Assembly (NCBI RefSeq): GCF_963855985.1 | Contig: NC_087108.1 | Span: 10,248,001-10,312,000, forward strand | Origin: Ostrinia nubilalis | Lineage: Eukaryota; Arthropoda; Insecta; Lepidoptera; Crambidae | DNA length: 64,000 bases | Direction: 5' to 3' | Part shown: in pieces, positions 56,394 to 64,000 of the stretch | Layout of the letters: each line of letters begins with the position of its first letter | How positions within the stretch are numbered: the first letter of the stretch is position 1 | The notes under the pieces: model-generated | What the model saw: the letters and a program-made list of their open reading frames with translations, nothing else | The model's database searches: none | What the model was told of the DNA's origin: nothing | Position numbers and translations under genes: made by a program

Positions 56394-56665
56394 CAGGGTG
56401 GCCAGGGAGTTGACGTTCAAAGCTAAAATTTAGATTCCTTACATCAAGGTGTATCTAAATCATCCCCATGTATGTTCTACGATTTTTCTTAGTTTAAAGC
56501 CTTTTTAGAACCTACTAGGTCATACAATTTTAAAATAATTATCACAAAATTAACTTTATCTCCTAAACTAAGCAAAATCGTAGAACATACATGGGGGTTA
56601 TTTAGATACACCTTGATGTAAGGAATTTAATTTTAGCTTTGAACGTCAACTCCCTGGCCACCCTG
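56394..56665. mobile_element. TA-flanked MITE, family M4 (272 bp)
   Basis: CAGGGTGGCCAGGGAGTTGA and its complement. It abuts the next MITE through the four bases TATA. Confidence 0.87.
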
Positions 56666-56669
56666 TATA

Positions 56670-56933
56670 CAGGGTGTTAGGTAAATGGGTATATGAGCCG
56701 ACACTAGCCCATGTTAACATAGGCATATAAATGGTATGGTGAAGTCAGAAATTTGATATCATGATTTTAATTTTTTTAATTTTCAATCAAAATAAATTTT
56801 ATAAAATCCGATTTGTATGAAAATTAAAATAATTAAAATGAAGATATCAATTTTCTGACTTCACCAAACCATTTATATGACCATGTTAACATGGGCTAGT
56901 GTCGGCTCATATACCCACTTACCTAACACCCTG
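56670..56933. mobile_element. TA-flanked MITE, family M3, copy b (264 bp)
   Basis: CAGGGTGTTAGGTAAATGGG and its complement; same family and length as 28459-28722. Confidence 0.87.
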
Positions 56934-58198
56934 TATAAGTTAGGTTTCATAAGATATACGGTATTAAGGCCTTTTAGAGTTCTACAGAGCATAATATGGA
57001 GCTTTTACTACCATCTTCATAAAGTATAAGTTTGTCTAGGCTACCATGTCCTACTGCTGCTCTTTAAATGTACCTATGCATGTCCCACTAGTGTATTATA
57101 TAAATTGAAAATATGAAATTGTATTTTTTTGCCGACAGTACAGCACAATTACTGCATTCAAAATGCATTTCAAACAGTTTGAAGGTTTTATCAAATTATA
57201 CGTTACCACAGAAATGGCCCACTATTTTGGTTAGAAAATCACATTGGAATTTAATTGATTAAGGTAAACAACGACCTATCATTTTTATTGTTTAGCTTGC
57301 AATAAATTTAAATTTTAACTACGTACCTACCAGTTTTTATGCTTGTTTAAAACAATAAATATTTATTATGCTTGTTTTTTTTATCTTCGAAATTTTATGA
57401 CCGAGGAAAAATTATACAAAAATAGTTTTAAGAATTAAAGAACATATGTATACATAGGTACATTATATTTATTCATTGATGACTTCAAAACATTGGAATT
57501 AGGATTAAATTAATACCTAATTCTAATGTGTTGAAACGTATTTTTGAGGCATCGAATATTAATTACTAATATTCGATCCCTTCCCAAAAATTGTTTAATG
57601 TCTGTAAAGATCCATTATACATGCAAACATTATCCTATAAACCTATTACTTAACTTCAGAGTTGATCCAAGTACAAGTAGCGAAGGAAAATCGAACTTAC
57701 ACCGCGGGGTAAGTCAGCACAGCGCCATCTAGTTCACGTTAGGTTGCAACTTTTCCGTTTGCCGCGTTCTACTTCAGACGTAACATCTGTCTACCTTTAG
57801 TAATTGATGTGTAACAAAATTGAATTGATGTTTAGTGTCTTTTAATGGGCGATACTGTAATAAAATAACTATAATTCTTTGTGAAGGAGCGACATGGAAT
57901 TGTTCTCTATTTTCAAAGACATGCAATATGATTTCCATGGCCTGGAATAAAGAAAATCATACTCCTTTTTGAGTAAATTGTTATCTCTAGATGAAGATTG
58001 AGGGAATTTTGGTTAAAAAAACAATGGTAAAATGCTTGATCGAGTCTGGAAATCAAGCTTATACTAATGTTGTTACACACTTCATATTATTACCTGATTA
58101 TTTTTCTTTATATTGTTAAACGCATTTAAACAATAAACAAAAATAAATCAATGAGTATGGTCGAGAGTAGGTACCGGTGTATGCGTATTGATCTAGAC
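56934..58198. other. Intergenic stretch between the IR and the Pro-rich gene
   Basis: AT-rich; nothing recognised. Confidence 0.45.
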
Positions 58199-58550
58199 CA
58201 GGGTTTCTCAAACTTTCGGCTCCAAGAACCTCAGTTAAAGTCTCCAGGGGACAGCAAACCCCTTAAATATCTAAGTATTTAATTTTCCCCACCCTAAAGA
58301 AAATTGACTATTGAAGAAAAATAAGGTCTCAATTTAAATAAAAGATACCAAACAAAGTGCCAAAGAAATGTCTTTTTAATATGTGATAGGTGTGTCTGTT
58401 TCTTATTGCAAATGGATTTAACTTTACGAGTAATTTTGGACAATATTTCAACCTATAACTCTGCCACCATTATGTAAATCTTATCGCGAACCCCCTGACG
58501 TCGAATGGCGAACCCCTAGGGATTCGCGTACCCCACTTTGAGAAACTCTG
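58199..58550. mobile_element. hAT-type MITE, 352 bp
   Basis: CAGGGTTTCTCAAAC...TTTGAGAAACTCTG with duplicated flanks ATCTAGAC and ACCTAGAC (7 of 8 bases). Confidence 0.85.
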
Positions 58551-58855
58551 ACCTAGACAAATTGTTATTGCGCATGTGGTTTCAGCGAACTCAATGAAAT
58601 TATAGGTTAACTTACTGTAAACCAGTCATTGCTATATCAATTTGCGACTTAATATGCCTTAATAAGTAGGAATTATATTTGAGCTGTAGTTCCAGTCTGT
58701 ATCTACTATTTCGTTAGTTACTCTTGACTCTTTTACTATTTATTTTGTGAACCATAAAAGTTTTGATTTGATTTATAAGGGCAAAGAAACAACGACCTAT
58801 AATTTAAAGCCATTTATTTACGTTGCAATAAATTACTATGCTAACTAATGCAGTG

Positions 58856-58861
58856 TTTATT
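58856..58861 (-). terminator. Candidate poly(A) signal
   Basis: AATAAA on the minus strand about 85 nt past the stop of the Pro-rich/Cys-tail gene. Confidence 0.55.
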
Positions 58862-58945
58862 ATAGTAAAATTAAAATTAAACTAAACAAGTAATTCCTTT
58901 TTGTAAACTCAAAACTTGAGAGTTCTTGATGCTTGTAGATTTTTC

Positions 58946-60735
58946 TTAATAATAATAGGGATAAGACGGTGGCTGTGAACACTTGCTGCAGCCACAAGAT
59001 GGTTTGGACTTCTCGAACTTCTCGAATTTGTCGAATTTGTCGAATTTGTCGAACTTCCCGAACTTCTTCTCGCATTTGGACTCACATGCTGGTTTGGCTT
59101 CTATATTGCATGGGACCATGGGTGGTACCATATACGCGCTCATTGGGACGGCTGGGGGCGAAGGGGCAGGAATAGGGGTTGGGTAGCCGTACTGGGGAGG
59201 AGGTAGGCTGTATTGGGGAGGGGGGAGACTGTATTGGGGTGGGGGGAGACTGTACTGGGGAGGTGGGTAGTAAACAGGCGGAGGAGGAGGAAGCCCGTAA
59301 GCAGGCGAGTCACATTCAGGGGGAACCAGAGATATTACGATAGGAGATGCTGGTGGTACTACTGGAGGGGCTACGGGTGGCAGGTATTGAGGAGGAGCAG
59401 GCAGCACTACGGGCGCAGGTTGGGGAGCTGGAAGGTAGACTGGGGCTGGCGCTGGTGGTGGGAGATAGACGGGGGCTGGGGCCTGTGGTGGTAGATACAC
59501 TGGTGCGGGTGGGGGTGGGGCTGGTAGGACTACAGGTGACGGCGGGGGTGGCAGGAGAACTGGGGCTGGTTGTGGAGCTGCACAGGGCTGGGGTGCTGGT
59601 AAGATTACCGGCGAAGGGGGTGGCGGCGGCGGTAGTAAGATGGGTTGAGGAGGCGCAGGCAGGTATACAGGAGGGGAAGGAGGTGGTGGTAATAGTACTG
59701 GTTGCGGCGCCGGCGAGGGTAAGTACACTGGTGGAGGGGGTAGAGGGAGAGGGGCTGGTAGATATACAGGGGGAGGAGGAGGTAATAAGTACTGGGGAGG
59801 AGGTGCTGGTAGCACAAATGGAGGCGGCAGAGGCGGTGGCTTGGGCGCTCCGGCTGGCATCAAGACTATGGTAGATGCTGGTGACTCTAGTAACGAGAGC
59901 TTGTCGCATTCTATCTCTTTTTCTTTTTCTGAAAAAAGAAATAGAATTACTTGAATTTCATCGATCTTACGAAGGAGTGGTTTAACAAAATTGAGGACAA
60001 ATGAATGAAAACAAAATATTGTGTAAGTACCTACATAATGTAAGTATCTAAATAAATTATATTACTCACCAAGAATCTTGGTCTTCAATAGAGGTTTCAG
60101 CAACCTGCAAAGAAAGATTTTACAATTCATTACTTTTCGTTCACAAAATTCAAGTTACTTTTTACTATATGATACTTACGAAGATAACACCGACTTCTTG
60201 CATTCTTTCATTTCCTTCAATGCTTCCAACTGAAAAAAGAAAAAATAGTTTGAACCATTTTGCGTGGTGATTTATTTACTTAGTAAATGAGTAAGTGAAA
60301 CGTGTTACAGCAAATGCATTCCCAACTTTTTATTGAAAGATAAAATACGAAATATGTAAGGAAACTTCCTTAAGTTTGATGTAGGCGGCTTTATTGAAAA
60401 TGTAAGACTTTTGATGACTCATATCAGAGGGTTTGGTGTGTAGGTTGGATTAAACATGAATTATCTACGATTTGGCCAATCGCATGCCTGAATTTAACCT
60501 TCAGCATAGATTCATACTTGAGCATCGTTGCACAATTAGCAAGAGTTCTTTTCAGTTGTCTAAGCTGATAACAATAAGTGGGTATGTAACATTCTAAGCC
60601 CTATCACTATTGACTTAGAAAATAAAATACAATTCCATTTACCAGACATAGCTCCTTGTCTTCACACGCTATCACATACGATGACGTCACCACGAGGATC
60701 CCTAGGCAGGGCCAGAAGAACCGTGCAACCCCCAT
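58946..60735 (-). CDS. Secreted Pro-rich protein with Lys/Phe/Asp and Cys tail
   Basis: Four exons, 60735-60643, 60229-60180, 60104-60070 and 59928-58946, phases consistent; 386 residues. Exon 1 carries the signal peptide (MGVARFFWPCLGILVVTSSY). Exons 2-3 encode a charged amphipathic segment (LEALKEMKECKKSVLSSLLK). The main exon is a long run of Pro with Val, Tyr, Leu and Ala in units like PVYLPAP and ILLPPPPP, then repeated QYSLPPP, and a distinct C-terminal domain: ACESKCEKKFGKFDKFDK, more FEK repeats, then SCGCSKCSQPPSYPYYY. The Cys-rich end could crosslink. This gene shares its exon plan with the Pro/Ser/Tyr-rich gene at 41-43 kb, so the two may be distant paralogues. The extracellular matrix role is inference. 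Confidence 0.82.
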
Positions 60736-60776
60736 GGTCAAGCACTATCACTATGTTTGCTATACAGACATTACAC

Positions 60777-60785
60777 TTATAAATA
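60777..60785 (-). promoter_or_regulatory. TATA box of the Pro-rich/Cys-tail gene
   Basis: TATTTATAA on the minus strand about 42-50 nt upstream of the ATG at 60735, with a short predicted leader. Confidence 0.55.
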
Positions 60786-60934
60786 GTTTTCGAAGGCTAC
60801 GTGCGTTTTATAAGCTAATTTATCTATTGCACCAACGATTTCGTATGGTTTGAAATCTGGCGATGCGATGCACGTGCTGATATGGTATTGTTGAATGATT
60901 AAGTTTGTTGAAATATGACTCCAGTAATAAACAG

Positions 60935-61240
60935 CCGTCGTCGTCGTCTCAGCCAAATGACGTCCACTGCTGGACAAAGGCCTCCCCCAAGGTTTTCCAC
61001 AATGAACGGTCCTGCGCTGCCCGCATCCAGGCTCTTCCCGCGACCTTTACCAGATCGTCGGTCCATCTAGTAGGAGGCCTGCCCACGCTACGTCTTTCAG
61101 CCCGTGGTCGCCACTCGAGAACTTTCCTGTCATGATCGAATCAGAAATGAGGAGATCCGCAGGAGAACCAAAGTAACCGACATAGCTCGCAGAATTGCTA
61201 AAATCAAGTGGCAGTGGGCGGGGCACATAGCTCGTAGAGA
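60935..61240. mobile_element. RTE fragment with inverted 5' part
   Basis: 60935-61130 is minus-strand C-terminus ((GTC)n tail then GACGTCCACTGCTGGACAAA). 61131-61240 is plus-strand upstream code (EEIRRRTKVTDIARRIAKIK, WAGHIARR). Confidence 0.75.
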
Positions 61241-61275
61241 CGAAAAAACAGCGTGGTTTAATTATTAGACTAGAC

Positions 61276-61457
61276 CAGCAGGGGTCTCTAATCTACTATC
61301 TCTATCCCGCCCGCCACTGCCATCAATCCGGCCCGCGACAGCTTAAGACTAAGCCTATGTTTGCATAGGTGAGCAGAAAAATTAAAATTGTTATGGCCCT
61401 TGCAACATACCGATAAAATTATCATGGCCCCAAGGCTTTAAAGTTTGGAGACCCCTG
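61276..61457. mobile_element. hAT-type MITE, 182 bp
   Basis: CAGGGGTCTCTAATC...TTTGGAGACCCCTG with 8-bp duplication GACTAGAC on both sides. The left end has an extra CAG. Confidence 0.82.
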
Positions 61458-62251
61458 GACTAGACCACCAGGTAGCGAGTTGATAATTCCGATTCCACTG
61501 GAAACAAAGTATTAGCAGGGCCGTCTTTAACCTATTGGGGGCCCTAGGTATTTGAGGATCAAAAGGTCTAGATTATACGAGACGTAACAAAACGGGTTCC
61601 CCTCGATCCCGGAGCCCTGGACACGTGAACCTTGTGTTTCTAATGGGAAAGATGGGCCTGAACAGCTAAATTAAACTTATAGCGGCCATAACTTCCGGCG
61701 TTAAAGTTCTGGCACGCCACACACAAGCTGGCTTGACTGCGGCGCGACGTGAGAACGACGTGACGTTTTGCATTATTGACACATCTACATGTGCCTCAAT
61801 GTTTAGCTTGATGTTCTATTGTCCACAAGTAAGTTTTAATATGAGTGTTAGTTTAATTTATGTATGTATGTAAATAAACGTTATCTTTCGAGCACAGTCT
61901 TGCAGTTTTATCATGTCAAAAACGTCATTTTTGTTGTTCTAAGATATTGTAAATTAATGTAAGGAAGGAAGGAACATGATATTCACGTCTCAACATAACT
62001 TTTTTAACATCTGAAGACCCCACATTTAAAAGGGTTTTTCTCTACATTCATACAATATTTTTAGGGACATATGTTAGTTTGTTGGTTATATCATATATTT
62101 CTTTATTATACAGTTCATTCAAATAAGGCTTTGATAATATCTTTATCAGATAGCATTGTTTCATAATCAAACAAATCTTATGTAATCGCTATCAGTAATC
62201 AGTAGGGATCGGTAACAATACTGCAACCTTTATGTCAATGACAACAAAGTT

Positions 62252-62276
62252 TATATAAAGTTAATGAGCCAGATCA
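62252..62276 (+). promoter_or_regulatory. TATA box and initiator of the Leu/Pro-rich gene
   Basis: TATATAAA at 62252-62259 and an initiator-like TCATTG near 62275, the expected spacing apart, 55 nt upstream of the ATG at 62331. Confidence 0.6.
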
Positions 62277-62330
62277 TTGGGTTTAGTCAAAAGGGAGACC
62301 TATAAGATATTATATCGTAACTTAACAAAA

Positions 62331-63845
62331 ATGAGAAGTGTTCTGATATTCCTTATTGTGAGTAAATATAAACATTGTGTAATATTCATATTCATTTATT
62401 CACTTCGCAATGTTACAGAAGTTCCAACAATAAAGGGTAGTAGGTACAAGATGTTCAAATGTTACATTGCAACCTCCTAGAGGTATTATGTGATTTGTAA
62501 ATAAAATTAGGCATTTTATCAATCCATAAAATAAAATAATTAGAACTTTTAATAATTTAGCAAATGTAGGTAAAAGCATGCTAGTGACAAACTAAATTAC
62601 AGTATAATTACAGACGTTATTCAAATCTATTTCAACGATTATTATTGTCGCGATAACTAAAAAATTCATCGAGTGAGTAGAAGCAGTTTGAGATCTATTT
62701 GAAGTTTATATTTATCTATTTGAAGTTTATATTTATCTATTTGAAGTTTATATTTATCTATTTGAAGTTTATATTTATATATATCTACTTGAAGTTTATT
62801 ACTAAACGGTCTTAATTTATTTTTGGTCTTAATATTTTTCCGTTGAACACAAAGCATGACTGTCTTCCAAGTTGTCTCGAAGAGATGGCTCTATAGCAAA
62901 AAAAATCGCGTAAATAAATTGTGGCCTTTCCTTTATGTATCATATTTCTATATTTTCATTTCTTGTCTTGTGTTCTATCTATTCCTTATTTAAACCATGA
63001 GTAATAATACACATTATTTAGTCAGACATAAAATTACTCGTACTTTATACTCGTAGACTGTCCACTAAAATTAAATGTTAACTAAACCCATTTAAATGAA
63101 GCTTTGTCACTTACTATTTAAAAATACTTACTTAGCTCTTTTCAACTTCCAGATATGCACCTCACACGGAATTCGATGTGGACTCCTCACCGGTGATTTC
63201 AAACTCCGTTCCAGACCTTTATCCATCAACCACCATCATGCTCCGATAGAAATCAACATCAATACGGATAAACTAAAAGTACCTTTACCTTCTCTTTCTC
63301 TACCTAAGCCTGCCAAACCTCCTCCCTTATCAGATATCTTCAAAACTTCACTGTTATCAAAATCTTCAATACCTAAGCTACCTTCAATATCTAAATTGCC
63401 TAAAATATCTAAATTGCCCAAAATATCGTCTTTACCTAAACCACGACTGTCTATTCTTTCCCCCTTATCACCACTATCAAAGTTACGCTCACCACTGCTC
63501 CCGTCTTTCCTTCCGCAACCACTGTTACCTATAATACCTACGATAATACCTCATTTACCTCTTCTGCCTCCTATAATACCACCTTTACCTTTAATACCTG
63601 TGATACCTCCAATAATACCTAGAATACCTCGGGTTCCATCTATAGATTTATTCAGGCCTTTAAGAGTCCCTATTTTGGGGAAATCCCCTTTACAAAAGGC
63701 TTTAGGATCGGAACTGAGTCCTGTTTCTGTTAAAATATCTGAAAGTAAAAAAGATTTGGTGTTGATGAAATTGAGGAAATTGTTGAAACAGGGATCGCTG
63801 ACCACAGCTGAGTTTAATAGGTTTCGGAAATTGTTAGTAAGTTAA
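62331..63845 (+). CDS. Secreted Leu/Pro/Ile/Lys-rich repeat protein
   Basis: Two exons, 62331-62357 and 63153-63845, phase 0, donor ATT/GTGAGT and acceptor CTTCCAG; 239 residues. Exon 1 is just nine codons; with the first codons of exon 2 it makes the signal peptide MRSVLIFLIICTSHG. Then a basic patch, ININTDKLKVPLPSLSLPKP, then short repeats of the form ISKLPK, and then a strongly hydrophobic Pro/Ile/Leu stretch (PIIPTIIPHLPLLPPIIPPL). The C-terminus is a charged, helical segment (VLMKLRKLLKQGSL, FNRFRKLLVS). I recognise no family. The tiny signal exon plus one large low-complexity exon matches the other three secreted genes in the window. Confidence 0.8.
62691..62795. repeat. Tandem repeat, 21-bp unit, about five copies
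   Basis: Unit TATTTATCTATTTGAAGTTTA, repeated in register with decay at the right end. It lies in the intron of the Leu/Pro-rich gene. Confidence 0.9.
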
Positions 63846-64000
63846 GTTTTTTTTTAATAAGAATTATTGTTTACTAGTTATTGTTTATTTGTGATAAAAT
63901 TCCTTGTTTTTTTCAAGAGAAAGAGGGTTTTACTAGTATACGTTATCGTTAAAAAGTTGTAGATATGAAAACTACGTCTTATGCCTTACTATAAGTTAGC

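Noticed and set aside
59316..59909. 197-codon Ser/Thr-rich frame (-) and 175-codon frame (+) over the 59 kb gene
   Set aside because: Shadows of the Pro-rich exon; only the chosen frame fits the exon phases upstream.

Overview
This is a stretch of an insect nuclear genome, almost certainly a ditrysian moth or butterfly. Reasons: intron-split genes with GT-AG borders; AT-rich, repeat-packed spacers; repeat families typical of Lepidoptera (RTE-type retrotransposon tails ending in ATC/TGA trinucleotides, Helitron-like elements ending in CTAGT, a tRNA-derived SINE with a TTTA tail, many hairpin MITEs); and an antennal-type ionotropic receptor of the IR75 family. I see no bacterial, viral or organellar genes. 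All gene models are read by eye from splice borders, phase and conserved residues.

Layout. 1-20.1 kb: no supported gene; a field of MITEs, Helitron-like pieces, a 1.1 kb inverted-repeat element and a decayed RTE copy. 20.2-37.0 kb (+): the T-box gene org-1 (Tbx1/10 orthologue), spread over about 17 kb, with a complete T-box in four exons. The gene holds two internal tandem arrays built from its own exons: eight copies of a small upstream exon (22.09-23.14 kb), and one full plus eight partial copies of the third T-box exon (24.9-26.95 kb). A stray duplicated piece of the first T-box exon lies between array A and the true exon. 39.1-43.3 kb (-): two secreted low-complexity protein genes, one Tyr/His/Pro-rich with a furin-type site and one Pro/Ser/Tyr-rich. 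43.9-50.1 kb: a 1.3 kb near-perfect hairpin element, a 1.07 kb hAT-like element and RTE debris. 50.2-56.3 kb (-): a complete ten-exon IR75-family ionotropic receptor. 58.9-60.7 kb (-): a third secreted protein, Pro-rich with a Lys/Phe/Asp and Cys-rich tail. 62.3-63.8 kb (+): a fourth secreted protein, Leu/Pro/Ile/Lys-rich.

The genes are not an operon. org-1 is a mesoderm/muscle-identity transcription factor in flies; the IR is probably a chemosensory receptor; the four secreted low-complexity proteins look like structural extracellular (cuticle, eggshell or similar) proteins and share a plan: a short first exon with the signal peptide, a TATA-like box just upstream in three of them, and a large last exon with the low-complexity domain. 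The most unusual content is the pair of exon-derived tandem arrays inside one developmental T-box gene.
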